A stretch of DNA of 64,000 nucleotides from Anopheles merus (taxonomy: Eukaryota; Arthropoda; Insecta; Diptera; Culicidae), in the NCBI RefSeq assembly GCF_017562075.2, contig NC_054083.1:16613141-16677140 (forward strand), read 5' to 3'. Below are positions 1 to 13,058 of the stretch, in pieces; the first letter of the stretch is position 1; each line of letters opens with the position of its first letter. The translations under genes and the position numbers were made by a program. Below the pieces are notes generated by a model. The model saw only the letters and a program-made list of their open reading frames with translations. It had not been told where the DNA came from and did no database searches.

Positions 1-1600
1 CTGCCTATTAAATTGTTTGTAAAACACGCGCAGACGCACTCAATTGGACACATTAAAGAAATGTTAATAAAATGTTGCTCAGTTATTATACAACAGATAT
101 CACATTTCAATGATTCTTAAATTTAAAGTAACACGCGTTAAATAGTCCTTACCCAGCTTAAAAGTTCCATCAACTGTCCGCATTATGCGAATTCGTGTTA
201 TCAAGGATTTTGATCTACACAGCATTTAACAGTTCTTTATCCTTCCGTTGTTTCTTATATGAATTAATATAGTTTTGATATCTATGTGTTTTGAAATCTC
301 TTGTTGATTGTTAGAACATTTCCCAACATTTGATATTGTACTGATTCGAAATTTTATACGATTTAAGTCATTCACATTTACTGGTCTAATACTATAGGGT
401 TTAATGTTTCATAATTATATAAAAGTATACCGCAAAAAATCTAATCGCTGCAAAATACTACATCATTACAATCAACGCAGATAATACCAAATTGCATTCA
501 TTTTTCAGTTGTCTGGGGGTAAACACCATTCACAGAAGCTATCGACAGGTACTTACAGCGTTATTTGTTTTAAAAGCAAAAGAATTTATCCGAAGCGCTC
601 ACATAAACGAAGGTGTATCGCTTGAAGTTCTTTTCTTTACTTTAAGCACACTTCCGATGCTGACTGGAGTGCTACGTCAACGAAAAGAGCAACTCATTCG
701 ATCGGAGTAAAAAACAGCCAAGCAATTTTGCATCATTAATTTCCGTTCCATCGTTAGACGCGATTTGGCATCGTTTGCCACGATTTTTCGTTCGATACGG
801 GAAATCTCTTCCAGTGCAGCACGATGCTTCGTGTGCATGTGTATGTGTTTGCATTTCAATCTCCATGTTTCCTAACGCTTTCTCCCTTGCCAGTGGGCTG
901 TCGTATTAGCAAGAGTGTGCTGCAGCTGCAGATTGACGCATGCATATTATGAGGCCAACCACCGTAAACAGTCGTTTCCATAAGCCGCTTTCCGCGCGTT
1001 CCCCAAAGTGTGTACACTTTGCTAGCATTAACTTTTAAACCGGCACCCATCCCTGGCCGTGCACCTACCGATGGTGAAGGCAGGTCAGAACGGCAAGGCT
1101 CCCAAGTCCGAGCATGCTACGGGACGTTTCTGGTTCGTTCGCTCGTTTGTGGCGCGACCTCGCGATCCACGGGTAACGATGCGACCTAGACATAGCGGGT
1201 CTGCCACGTCCAGCTGATGCTGGCGAAGAGACTCTGATCAGACAGGAAATGTAGAGCACCAGTGCCGTGCTACAGGGCCACTGACAAAATGGCTCCAGCA
1301 CTCGGTACGTTCACCGGGGGGGCACGATTTCTAGCTTGTCATTTCCTAGAACCAGGGGCGCAAAAACCAAATCAAACTCAGCACTGGTGCTGTCCGGCCC
1401 CCGGTTCGGGCTAGGCACCATGCCATCCCCATCATCCATATCTAATTACTGAAATCACGTACACAGCCGTATGGAAAAACATAAACTTTTATTTATACGA
1501 GTGTTATGCATTTCAGCAGCTCACGTTTTTATCTGCTGACACTCTCTGGTTTGGCCAATCGAGGGCGAACCGTACGGAAGCTTTTGCACGGCATAATGCA
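1..1600. other. No gene seen; AT-rich then mixed composition
   Basis: Bases 1-480 are strongly AT-rich. From about 720 to 1430 the DNA is GC-richer, but the frames on both strands are short and lack any protein-like motif. No tRNA, promoter or repeat could be defined. Confidence 0.6.
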
Positions 1601-1647
1601 ATGGGCGTGTGTTTGCCTGTGTGTGTGTGCTTGTTCGTTTACCTTTC

Positions 1648-1709
1648 CCTCTTCTTCTTCTTCTTCTTCTTCTTCTTCTTCTTCTTCTTCTTCTTCTTTT
1701 TCTTCTTCT
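1648..1709. repeat. CTT/TTC trinucleotide microsatellite
   Basis: A nearly pure run of about 60 bases of TTC units, interrupted once by TTTT near 1697-1701. A GT-rich stretch lies just before it (about 1604-1631). It creates spurious poly-Ser, poly-Leu, poly-Phe and antisense poly-Arg frames. Confidence 0.95.
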
Positions 1710-4700
1710 GTTCACTGCTTCACACTCGCCACACATCTGCACAACAGTTTTTCAACCCCGGCTACACGGAAGCCGTGGACGATACGTTTCTTACGAACCC
1801 GAGCAGGATGAAATCTGGCGGTTTGATCTGATTTACTTAATTGAGACGTGGTTCAGGCTCAGACTAGTTCTTATCTGGTCGCTTATCCCCCGGGGGGTGA
1901 ATTATTGAATCGGGTGGTTTCGATACGCTGCATCGGACGGCGCCCGAGCCGATCCCGAGCGGTCGATGAGATGCGTCAATAAAAGATAAAGCTAATCTGT
2001 ACGGCAAACTAGGAGAGTTTTGCTGTTATGGTTTACCTTCTTCTAACTTTGAGCACTTGCAGCCATGGTCTGATTACAAAAGTATCAATATGGTGATTGT
2101 TGGCTAAACACTTGAAAATGTTTGTATTAATTTAAAATGAAATATATATCAGACTGCTTAGTTTTCAAATTACTGTACCACAACTTTGCCTTCTGAAGGG
2201 GTATATTTTAGTTGTGTTAAACAACTAACTTAATATGGGCTATTTAAGAATCAAACATAATAATTGTTTCTTTTTTTAAACAAATAAATCTTGCAAATTT
2301 GGCAAATTGCTGAAAAATTAAAAGTTTGTTTATTTGTTTTGAATGATTTTAAGAAATACTTTTCTGTCACTGCTGCAGGTTATTCTCTAGGGAGACTCGA
2401 ATCGGATTATGGTTTTATATGCGTCCGCATCGTGCACCGCCCTAACCTGTGCTGTTTGATTCCAGTTCCCTCTCCAGGCACCAATCTTCCACCCGATCCA
2501 ACCGATGCAGCCCAATCTGTGACGACGTCGTTAACCTCACGTTCAGGCTGCTGCAATCGTTTCGGAAAGGAAACACATACACACATAAACACCCCCAAAC
2601 GAAAGCCCTGTCGTAAAGGGGAAGCGTAAGTGCAGAACGCGGCTAGAGGACACCGGGTGGCTACCAACGGAAAGGTTTTCGGTCCAGTCGATCGTTTCCC
2701 CTACGCGCTAACGGGTAAGTTCTTTGCCTTCGCCACGGTGGCCCGAGGGGCAGGGAAGGTTGAATGGATGAAGGTTGGATCGCGCTAAAACCCGGTTTTT
2801 CCAGTTTTTAAGTTTCGTTCCGTATGTTGACTGCGTTTACTACGCAGAAAGCTTACTGGCTTGTTGCTCACGTACGAGTTGTTCTGCGGCCGCTGCACGC
2901 TGTGGCCACAGATGCACCCTCTTTTTTTCCTGAGGCTTTCCCACCCGTCCCAGGACCACCGCCGTTGCCGTACGTGCGCTTCCTTCTTTCATCCTGCGAG
3001 CCGTCGTGCATGTGCACTCTGGCCTTTTGTGCGATCGGTTCGGTCGGTTACGATCGTCTTCCACGCGCTTAACGTTCCAGTTTGTTTGTCCCATTCGTCA
3101 CGCCAGTTCCTTTCGCGAACGGTTGTTGTTTTTGTTTTTCGTCTTCCTGTTACTGTAGTTGTTACTGGTGGTAAAGGCCGCAGGGCGTCGAACGCAGCAT
3201 CAGCTGTTCAGTGGACTTGTTTCGAATGAGGAAGATAGCTTACATCAGCCTGCCAAACCAAGGTTACTGCTTTTATTGGAGCATGCTGTTCTGTCCGTGT
3301 GTTTGTATTGTTATTATTTTGTTTGATTTTTTTTCTTCATGTTTTTGTTAGCGAACGGTGGGACCGGATCGTCCTAAAACTGAACGTAACAGGTAACATT
3401 GCGAGCAACCGAATCCATCACTATCCACATGGGCTAATTACAGGTTTGGTGCCGAAATTGCAACAACCCTCTGTAGCTGGGCAGATACGCTGCACGGGTT
3501 TTCTGGCAAACAAAGTTCATTCACCGCAAGAAACGAACAAATAAAATATGTGCTCTCTGTCTGTGAGACTAAAACCCCTAATCACTCCCAATCAGCGCTG
3601 CATCGAGCATTGATTGACTTCCCACAGACACACACACCCGCCCAGGACAGAACGATGTTTCTTTCCAAGGTCTTTATTGCAAGCAATTTGACAGTCTGGA
3701 CGGTCCCTTGGCCGTCTCTCAACAATTTAACCCTACGGACAGTTTTGAAACGATGCAACCGGAAGCAAAGCAGCAAAAAAGAAATACGAACAGAACATTT
3801 CTTTACAATGAATGGGTAGGGTGGCAATGTTGAGTATTTTTCACCTATTTGTTCATTTGTGTATTTTTTTCGTATCTACCCCCTTTTGTTGCTAGAGTGA
3901 GACTCATCAACAGCTCTTTGTCGGTTGCTGACATTCGGTTTGGGACAATTCCGTGTTCAGTGCTCGAGTTTCCCTACTTTCCCCGACTCACCATACGGTG
4001 TGTGAGCAAGTGTTTTTTTCCTTGTCGAATGTTATTTTCAAAACTGCAAAGGAAAGCTTTGCAAAATGTACCCCTTCTTCTTTTCCTGGTATGTGGATGT
4101 GTTTGGTCTGCCCGATTTCTTGGACACTAAACAATGGACACTTTTGGACTTTCTTCGCAATACTTTGCGTCTCTGAATACTTCCTTGCCCCGTGCTGTCT
4201 AACGAAGAGAGAAAAAAAGAAGTGGAGGAAAGACACACTTACGAACTGTGCACGGTGTGCATGGAAAATGGTGTTATTTAACATTGTTGATATCACCTCT
4301 GGCACTATCGCCCTCGTCCTGGTGGGTCCTTAGTATCAACTCCGCACGATAAGGACCTGTGCAGTGAAACAAAACACAAGAAACTCCTACGAAACATTTC
4401 TTTTCAGCACCGAAAGCCAATGAAAGAAGTGGGCAAAGTTGAAAACAACACACCGTCTCCAACGGTACCAGTACTACGCCTCGGTAAAACTGGTGACCAT
4501 AAGCTACCAAGCAAAGTCGATTGCACCCAAGTGGAATCGAGTGGTGATTGCTTTCTACGGGACTCGTCGAATGTAAGGTTCCCAGGACACTTTTTCTGCG
4601 TATGATTGTGTGTGTGTGCTTTTTTTTGTTCAACTTGCAGTTCTTCCTGTTTGTTAGTAGCAATTATTGCATTTTTCGCACTGCAAGACGTGCTGTTACC

Positions 4701-7700
4701 GAGGTTGCTCCTATATCTCGTAGAGTCGATTTTTTTCTATATTCTTTTATCTGGCAAAGGATTTGACCGAATCGGTTCACCACCTAAACTTCGTCCGAGC
4801 TACTTAGAGTCTAAAAAAAGGGGTTTTGTTTTTGAGAAAAAAGAGTACTTAAGAAGAAGCTTGGATTGGCTGCTAGTAGTGAAGAGCGTTGTTGCAGAGT
4901 GGCAACTACAAAGCTGCAACCGGGAACCAAAAATCCAAAACTCAACAAAAAAAAAAATCGCTCGCAAGAAAACTGTGATCGAAAATGAAGCTTGGAAGCA
5001 GTACGCCGAGTTTCGGACGAATAGAAAAAGTTCCACCTTCAACTTAATGACAATCGCTTTGGGAGTTTAATTCGCCAGAATGAATTGCGGAACGTAATTG
5101 CAATCCCTCGGCAAGAGTTAGTGAAGCAGCTGGGCAGCTCTCACCGATTCCCGGCCATGGTGCTGGACGAAACAGTTGCACTCCGTAGAACCGACCGGAG
5201 CGGGATGGAAAGTTAGGAAAAGCCAATCGAAGAAAACTGTCGTCAGCGTAGTTACTGCACGCCTTAATGGGACTTAATTCGTGACAGTGAAAAGTGATCG
5301 TCACTTTTCGAAACATCTCGAAATGGGATGAGTTTGCGTGAGCTGGCATGAGTTTCCGGTAATGGCTCTCGGTCGGTCTTGAAAGTTTTGTTACTTTTTA
5401 AAAGATGTTCCAGGACGACCGGGAGAAGGTATATAAGTTCGAAAGTTGGATGAAATTGTTGTGAAGTTCACCATTCATCCCAGCAACTATTGAAGTGAAT
5501 CGATTACTTGATTATCACTTTAAATGTTAATTAGCTTTTTATACGAACTGATATTTAGATTTGATGCTAGAATATGTTTAAAAAATTGGCACCTTCTATA
5601 TGTTAAGCCAGAAAGCTGAAAATTTCAGCCAAATGAAGCTTTTATCAGTACCAGCTTTATTTTTTCTAGCAAAGGTGTCTATCTCACTTTTTGTCTTTTG
5701 AAACTGTCTTGTATCTCTTAGGCCTGAGATCTATTATTTTGAAGGAGCCTATCATTTGTTTCCTATGTTTTATCATGTTTACAGCACTGAAGTAATTAAT
5801 TAAATTAAGTAATTTATCATAAGCACTATGATATTGATGTTTTGAATTTCTTCGCACACTTTACCACAAGTACCATCTTTCTACTATTAAAAGCTCTCCA
5901 ACTTTAGTACCAAGCAACCCAAACTCTCCAGGAGCTGAGCGTGTCGAAATGTCTAACATCAACACTTACAGGCTTGTCATATAAAATGATCACGGTTTGC
6001 TTTCCAGCCCTTCCGGCCATTGGCAACCACGTATAGAGTCTAGCATTTCGATGATAAGGGTAAAGGTGAACCACTTCAGCTCTCGTATTCCTCGCTGTTC
6101 GCTACAGTTGGGGCACGTTTCCAACTATCGATCCGCAGCGGAGCCAATCCCAAGAGGTGGAATGATGCCGAGCCCTTTTCAAAGGCTGGCAAAGTTTAAC
6201 GCAAAATGATAAATCTTCCCCAACGATGGCAATCGAATCGGTATCGATGTCGGCGTGGTCACGGCTCCCCTCAATGGAATAGGGAGTTGGGCTTTACAGT
6301 TGCAAAAGTTTTCTACCAACAAAATCCAGCCGTGCAGGGCAATGTGCTCGCAGAGCACGGAACAGCAGTGGCCGTGGTTGCCCACTGCCAACAACTTCCA
6401 TCATTGCCGAGCCCTGCCTGTTGCCGAAATGTAAGCAATAGAACAACTTTCAAACCATAGGCGTTACTTGCCCTGAGAGGCATAATCACTTGCTCGTTTT
6501 GCCGGTGTAAATATTTACTAACTGTTTCCGCAAGTGCTGGGGAAGAACGGTAGTAGCAGCGAAGACACTCAGCGAAGTGACTGGATGGGTTACTTTCAGC
6601 AGATAAGTTATCGTACTTAAGTATCCCGGGCGCCGGTGGACCGAGGTTTGGCTTTTGACCGTAGTCCGTTGGGTGTCGTGGGGGTGGAAGGAAAAAGTTT
6701 TGCTTGCATTAATTAATTAAGAACAAAATCATTTCACCGTCCGTTTCTGGCCTCTATGGCTTGCCATTCCAGGAAAAAGCTTGCGGTGTGACTAGAGCAA
6801 GCCCGGATACTATGGAGGGAAAATTTTGAGCCCTGCTAAAATTGAATTTCCGTGTGAACGGCTAATGGCCAGCGGGTACGTCCCCCGGGACACTTGTCGC
6901 TTTCTGCGCATTTCGACATTGATTGAATGATGAGTGAATGCTTTCGGACGCTTGTCAGAAGCTATTGCTGTCGAGACCGATGAAGGTGAGCGAAAACACT
7001 GGACGAGCTAAGCGAGCGTGTGCCGAGGTGGGTCTGACTTTTTAGCGGATGTTGAAATTGAACAAAGTTTACGAAGTACATCAGTGGATTAAAAAGTTTA
7101 CTCTACCGGGAGCCACGTGTCCGAATTAATGGTCTTCTTGTAGCTAATGTAAATGTAGCGCATTTCGATCATCCCTGATATACAAACAAAGCCATGACCA
7201 TGGATTTTTTCAATACTTGAACACTAGGAACCTTTATAAAATAAATTTGAAATAAATTCCACAAAACATCTAAACAACAAGAAAAAAGATCATTGGAAAA
7301 ATTAAAAAGCTAAAATTGTACGTAAAAATTATTTCTGCTTGAGCTACATAGTTTAATTTTTTTTAAACACTCACATTATTACATGGTTGTTCTATTGTGA
7401 GTTTTAAAATTTTGTCATTATTTAAATGAAAAGAAAAACTCTACTATCAATCATTGATTTGATTTAATTTTATTATCTAATATTTTTATTCAACTTTGCA
7501 GGGGTGGATATGAGTCATCATCATCATCGTCATCTACTGTCTTAAATAACATTTTTATGATTGAATTACTGTCTTTGTACATTAATATAATAAAGTTAAA
7601 CATGTAAATAAAATAATGTATTTGTTTATCATTCATTCATACCAGCGTCTAATAATCAATTTGATTTTGTTAAATTCAAAGCATTACTTTTTTTCAATAT

Positions 7701-7727
7701 TGGGATACTTTCCGTTTTAAGTTGGTA
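1710..7727. other. No gene seen; alternating AT-rich and GC-richer blocks
   Basis: GC-richer blocks lie at about 2380-3250, 5050-5420 and 5990-7020. Frames of up to about 150 codons occur (for example 4606-5070) but look unstructured and rich in Cys, Phe or Lys. Homeodomain-type ATTA clusters are present near 5793-5813 and 6708-6720. A donor-like GGTAAGTT sits at 2713, but no matching exon could be argued. Confidence 0.5.
5615..5629. repeat. Short palindrome related to the 7.7-kb palindrome
   Basis: GCTGAAAATTTCAGC forms 7-bp arms around one base and shares its arms with the 16-bp palindrome at 7728. It may mark the edge of another copy of the same short repeat, but the flanks could not be matched further. 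Confidence 0.3.
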
Positions 7728-8226
7728 GGCTGAAATTTCAGCCTGTCAGCTGTTTGCATTGTATAGCAGTTTTCGAGCAGCTATCTAAGTGGGTATAGTA
7801 TACAGATGGGCTTATCCCAAGGTGTATGAATTTAGAAGGCTGATTTTTATCACTTTTGCTTCTGAATGAAGATTTTAAGAGTGTTTATTGTATTCATCAA
7901 GCCTCCAGAAAGCTTGTTTGAACAAAAATTTTCACCCATCCTGTCAAAAAGCGATATTCAAATTTGGTTATAAAAAACATGCTATGAGACCACCAGGACT
8001 ACATGCACTTTGATTCTGGATTTCATCACCAGATCTCTTTAATGCACCTTGGGATAAATGTAAACAACACCTTGTTTTGCCACTTTTCGAGCAGGTACTC
8101 GAATCTAATTCTAGCTTTGAGGCTAGAATAATCTAGACTGAAAATTGCAGGCTAGTTCAGTGTGTGGTTTTGTATGGAGTCTTTACATGATTTCAACCTC
8201 CAACTGTCAAACTCCATACAAAAAAC
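7728..8226. repeat. Hairpin-rich candidate repeat or MITE
   Basis: The segment starts with a perfect 16-bp palindrome, GGCTGAAATTTCAGCC (7728-7743), and ends with a 13-bp inverted pair, TTTTGTATGGAGT (8168-8180) and ACTCCATACAAAA (8211-8223). Between them, CTTATCCCAAGGTGTA (near 7811) recurs inverted as TGCACCTTGGGATAA (near 8042), and TTTTCGAGCAG occurs twice (near 7772 and 8085). No clean termini or target duplication were found, so the limits are provisional. Confidence 0.45.
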
Positions 8227-8636
8227 TGACTAGAATCGTGAAGAGCCCCATTAATTGACTTGATTTATTAATTTATTAATTGATTTAATGTTAAGGTTAT
8301 CTCTCAAACCACTGCATTTACATCAAATGAATTTGTTTCATTTTTTACCAGACAGCACTTTGATTGTTTTTTAAAGTTCAGTGTAAAGACCAGCAGTTTA
8401 CAAAAATAAAAATAAATCAAGGAATTATTACTTGGAATTCATAAATTAGTATTTTTTTACGAAGTTAATAAATAATTAGTTCGTAAGCTACTGTTTTGTC
8501 CTATTACCTGTCCTGTCACCTAAAGTCGGACGGGCTTGCCTGTCTCCTAATCAACGAGGCACCAGAGAGAGCCATCCGCGACTCGAGGGTGGAGACTACG
8601 GGAACCTTCTTCTATAAGTCAACCCAGATCCTGGCA

Positions 8637-8648
8637 TACGCTGATGAT
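8637..8648 (+). other. Reverse transcriptase YADD catalytic motif (relic)
   Basis: TAC GCT GAT GAT encodes the YADD box that holds two of the three catalytic aspartates of reverse transcriptases. It is preceded by an in-frame FNxALE-like segment and followed by a VNEAKT-like block (LQINEAKTKLM), the standard order of fingers/palm motifs in non-LTR elements. Confidence 0.85.
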
Positions 8649-9420
8649 ATAGACATCATTGGTCTTCGGCTCTCCTATGTAGCAGAAGCCTACCAAGGGA
8701 TCGAGCAGGCGGCAGACAGCCTCGGATTGCAGATAAACGAGGCAAAGACCAAACTGATGGAGGCAACAACAGCATTCCTACCAATAAATAATCAGAACCT
8801 ACGTTTGCGTGACGTATAGATAGGTGAACGCACTTTTGAAGTCGTCCTACAATTCCCTATCTTGGGTCAAAGGTCAGCAACGACAACAGCATGGAAGCTG
8901 AGTTGCTTGCAAGGATGCTGACTGTCAGCCGGTCACTCTACAGCCTGAAAAATCAGTTCACCTCAAAGATCCTGTCGCGACGGACGAAGTTAGAACTATA
9001 TCGTAGCTTTATAGTACCGGTACTCACATACGCCTTTGAGATATATAACACTGTCAAAATCTGACGAAACCCTTTTAGCCGCGTTCGAGAAGAAGATGCT
9101 CAGAAGGATCCTTGGCCCAGTATGTGTGGAAGGACAATGGAGGAGCCGCTATATTGACGATGTACGGCGACCTCACTGTCGTGCAGCGTATCAAGCTCGC
9201 CATGCTCCGGTGGGCTAGCCATATTGTACGCATGGAAACGGACGACCCATCCGGTAAAGTCTTTATAGGCTGTCCACTAAGACAGAAAAGGCGTGGTAAG
9301 CCCAAATTGAGGTGCAAGATGGCGTGGAGTCGTCCGCCTTTAAGGCCGGGATAGCAGCAAATGAAGGCGGTTTCGGACACTCCTGAAGCAGGCCATAGTT
9401 CAAAGCGGTTATAACGCCGG

Positions 9421-9439
9421 ATAAGTAAGTAAGTAAGTA
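9421..9439 (+). repeat. TAAG tandem tail of the retrotransposon fragment
   Basis: Four to five copies of a TAAG unit sit exactly where the recognisable 3' end of the reverse transcriptase fragment stops. It is read as the element's own 3' tail rather than an independent microsatellite. Confidence 0.7.
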
Positions 9440-10578
9440 TATAGTCATACGATATCTTTATTTGTTTAATTTGCATGATTTTTTGAAAAAAAAAAAATTG
9501 CACAGAGAAATCATTGATTGATTATGGAATGAAATTATATTTTTATGAAACAGCTTTTTTTGCTTTTTAAAAAATAAAGTTTACAAGATTTAAGTTGCTG
9601 ACCATCAGACGAAAAATTTGGTAAAATAATAACGAACGTTACGAATATATAAATAATAACAAAAACATTAAATCTTAATCCTTGTTTGTACCCAAAAAAG
9701 TGTTGAATCTCGTTTTCAAGTAAACTAACAACATTGATAATGAATGGTAGTAAAATATCGTTAGTGTAACATATTTACATGACTCATACATGTACAGCTC
9801 CACAGTAAACCTTCTATCAGTTGATTGATATGTTAAACTTGTCAACGGTACGCACAAGAGTTCACTTTCGGACACAACGCACTTACTAATCGTCGTAACC
9901 CACGGAGACGGCCTATCGAAATCAAAATTCTGCACAATCAACAAGCGACGGCAGTGACAGCATCATGAACGTCATCATCATCGTCATCGTTGGAAAAAAA
10001 AGCAGCAATAGTTGGTAGCAGCATCAACATCAAACTGATCGTACGACGACGGACCCCGGCTAAAGAGCTAAACACTTGATTACGTCTAATCCTCGCATCC
10101 AAAGGAGGGCGGAGAAATTTCCCGGCCGAAGGTTAATTTCATTTCCGGCGGATCAGATTCGCTCGGTTCCCTGGCCAGGGTTCCAGCATCGTAAGGATTC
10201 TTCCGGCATTAGTCTCGAAGGGGTAGAACGAGATTTTTTTGTTTTTCATCTATTCATACCACCATTCCTCCACCACGGTCGGTGAGTGTGAACGTGTGCA
10301 TGTGTGCGAAGTGCGGTGCTGATCCCGATGTAATCTGTCTCTCCTGCGAAGCTGAGCCGATTGGGTGCGTGTGTGCGATACGGAGGAAAAAAAAGAAACT
10401 AGAGGATTACCGTTCTGTTCGAGGTTTGTCTATGCCGGGGTTTTGCCCTCCATCTTATCAAATCAGAAAGCAGGAGGTGGGCCCAAGTGAGTGTGTTGCA
10501 AAAAAAAAAAACAACAAATGCCTTGACATCCTTTCCGATCGCATCCTAGCAACGCCTGCCTGATAGGATAGCACGAAC

Positions 10579-10599
10579 GGTTGTGTGTGTGTGTGTGAT
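10579..10599. repeat. TG dinucleotide microsatellite
   Basis: A short pure run of about nine TG units. Confidence 0.85.
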
Positions 10600-11190
10600 G
10601 TGGAATGTTCCGGGCATGGTTGCAAATAAACGAGTACCCTGATCGATACAATATTCCGCACGGCAATAGGATACGTAATGCGATACACATCCGACGATCA
10701 TCGGCTTTCGTTTTCGAGGTCTTCACTTAACTTTTTTTCTACTCTAACTCTTTCCCTCTCAGAGGATTGCTCGTTCACGAGCAATGCGAACCAGGTCTTT
10801 CGAGCGAACCCCAGAGAACCCAGCTGGTTATTGGAAAATTATGCCAAACGGTTATGACAATGCAGAAGATCCGGAAATGACATAATAACTGAGGGAAAAC
10901 GTGTCTGATCCGGGGGTTGGGTAGGGCAATAGCGGGAAAGAAAATCGACCCTTATGCGAGCCTCAGTTTGCTTAGGTTTGCAAGTATCCTTTGGCCGGTT
11001 AGGTATAAGCCGGTCGGGGATCGGATCATTCGATTGGATCGGCTAACTATTTTACTCCCGCCATGCAATCCTTGCGGATGGGAATGACTGGCGGATTTTT
11101 TTTTCTATTCCTCACTCCCACCTCTCATTGGTACGACGTTGGATGGAGGAGTTTAACGTTTGCTGATTCAATCATCATTTTATGATACAG

Positions 11191-11303
11191 GTTTCGTACA
11201 GCTTTTGCTCGGTGATGGTGGAACGCGCAGTGTCCTTTGCCAAAATGCTAGGCAATCATTTCGAGTGGCTCTCGAATCCGTACTTCCTGGTAGTGAAGAG
11301 AAA
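11191..11303 (+). other. Candidate exon, function unknown
   Basis: A 113-bp segment follows an acceptor-like TTTATGATACAG and ends before a donor-like GAAA|GTAAGTA. In the first frame it reads as a plausible peptide rich in aromatic and aliphatic residues, containing CSVMVERAVSFAKM and HFEWLSNPYFLVVKRK. This frame also has its own ATG at 11182 and meets TAA at 11305 if unspliced, giving a 41-residue frame. I do not recognise the peptide, and a second frame is open too. It may be a real exon of an unseen gene or chance. Confidence 0.2.
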
Positions 11304-11549
11304 GTAAGTAAAATGTGGCACACTGCATACATCAGCATTATGGCACATGCAGCGTGCACTTGTCGCAATGTTGTGTAGGATTTTATTCCTGGTAGTGAGG
11401 GGACGCATAGCTGAAGCTGAACCCAAATAGTTTTAGAACTGGTCCAATTTTTTCATGATTTTTAACGTATTCTACTACATCTACTTTATAAGTATTAGGA
11501 CCACTAGGAGATTATTCTCAATCATCTTAATTATCCATTTTATGTACAA

Positions 11550-11640
11550 AATAAATAGATAAATAAATAAATAAATGTATAAACAAATAAACAAATAGAA
11601 GAAATAAATAAATAAATCAATCAATCAATCAATAAATTGA
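11550..11640. repeat. AAAT/AATC-type tetranucleotide repeat tract
   Basis: Imperfect AAAT units with AAAC variants pass into four ATCA units (about 11617-11632). The whole is strongly AT-rich. Confidence 0.9.
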
Positions 11641-13002
11641 TAATTAAGTAAAAAAGTAATTATTATCAAAATATGGTTTGGTATATGAATTTATTAAACA
11701 TTAATGATATCAATTGAATGTTACATTCACACAATCCTAGTGAAATGTATCTTCTGATGAGAATTTCCAAAGCATTTTTTGCATGGTCTAAGGATTTTGT
11801 ATATTATTAATTTCTTTAAAGAGTTAATAAAACAGTTTAAAAAAATACAAAAATTGAGTTGTGCTCCCTTTTGTTAAACGACACTTTGTCCTTTTCAGAT
11901 TAATGGTGTTATTAAGATATTGGAACTTATTTTATGAATGACTATCAAGCTGTCTCATTGATGTTTGTTATAGAACCAATCATCATACATAATTAAAATA
12001 ATTATTATTTTGTATTTTTTTTATATTTTGGAGCATTATATTAGTTTGGTAACTAAAATTGGCATGTTACATTACTTAATTAACTCAGACATGTTCGAGT
12101 TCAAACAATTACACAATTGATGCATTAATTGAATTAGCAAGATTTTTTCACTGATTTGAATTATTTCCTGTTATTTAGGACAAATCAATGATGATTTGTA
12201 GAAACTTATCATCAACTACCAAATATTGCCTATATAGATAAGTGAAAACTTTGTGGTTAATGATCAAATCATGTTTCACAGTATTTGGTATGCCATTACC
12301 TTGTAACGATTATAAAATTCAGAAATTTCTAAATGAATGAATAAATTTCTCGATTTATAGCCAACAAGCATAAAAATCCGTTATAATCTTATTATACTCC
12401 CTTTCTGACACATTTTCTAGGGTTTAACAAAGAAAAACAACTCAAATGTAAGTACCATACTGCTATTTCAGATAAAAAAGACCATCTATAAAATAACAGT
12501 TTCTATTAAAATATTGTTTATTTCTTACCTTTTAAATTTTTTAGACGTGTTTCAATTTCACGACTATGAGTAGTAGTAGACTTGCACAATTTAACTATTA
12601 CATTGTTTAGCCTTTGCAAACTGGAATTATGTTCAGATCAAATATCATAATCAAGCGCAACGGTTAATTTTGATTAACGTGAATTATGATTTATTTATTT
12701 ACGTTTTATTTCTTGAGATTCTTAACATTTACCATTTTTTTTGTGAGAAAAACTGTTCAGCAAATGCTGAATTATAACCAAAAGAAAGAATATGTTTCAC
12801 CCTTTTTACACAAATCATATTATTTCTCTTCATAGCTTACTTGTTAGATTTCTCCTACTATACGACCAAACACACTCAACCAGTCACACACAGTTCAGCA
12901 CAGACTATGCGGAACACATCACCATGCCAATATAAGCTACTGGAAAGAATGAACCTTCCACTTGAGGCTGCGTTCATTCGATTTTATTGCACCGTGTATC
13001 AG

Positions 13003-13058
13003 GAGAGCCCTTCGTCTTGGCTAATCTGTTCCGACCATTACCCAACGATGCGAACCAT
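13003..13058 (+). other. Candidate short exon, function unknown
   Basis: A pyrimidine-containing acceptor, ATTGCACCGTGTATCAG, precedes a 56-bp segment that ends at a good donor, CCAT|GTAAGTG. Two frames are open across it, one reading EPFVLANLFRPLPNDANH. The splice-site pair is the main evidence. It lies 1.7 kb downstream of the other candidate exon on the same strand. Confidence 0.15.

Larger units (their letters stand above)
8515..9440 (+). mobile_element. Decayed 3' fragment of a non-LTR retrotransposon (reverse transcriptase C-terminal half)
   Basis: Translation recovers the middle and C-terminal part of a reverse transcriptase. It begins inside the domain (DGLACLL near 8527), carries the catalytic YADD at 8637-8648 followed by IDIIG, and continues through LYRSFIVPVLTY, MLRRILGPV and LRWASHIVRME to a Lys/Arg-rich end. 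The reading frame is broken: a TAG at about 8817, then frame changes near 8860, 9050 and 9165. The 5' part, including the endonuclease, is absent, as expected from the 5' truncation common in this class. The 3' end is a short TAAG tandem tail at about 9421-9437. Such tails and this C-terminal motif set suggest an RTE-like clade, but I cannot assign the clade firmly. The copy cannot make a functional protein. Confidence 0.85.

Noticed and set aside
1506..1908. Overlapping frames with poly-Ser, poly-Leu, poly-Phe and antisense poly-Arg runs
   Set aside because: All are translations of the CTT microsatellite in different frames.
11550..11640. Regularly spaced repeats considered as a CRISPR-like array
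   Set aside because: The units are degenerate AAAT/ATCA microsatellite with no spacers. CRISPR arrays are not expected in animal nuclear DNA.
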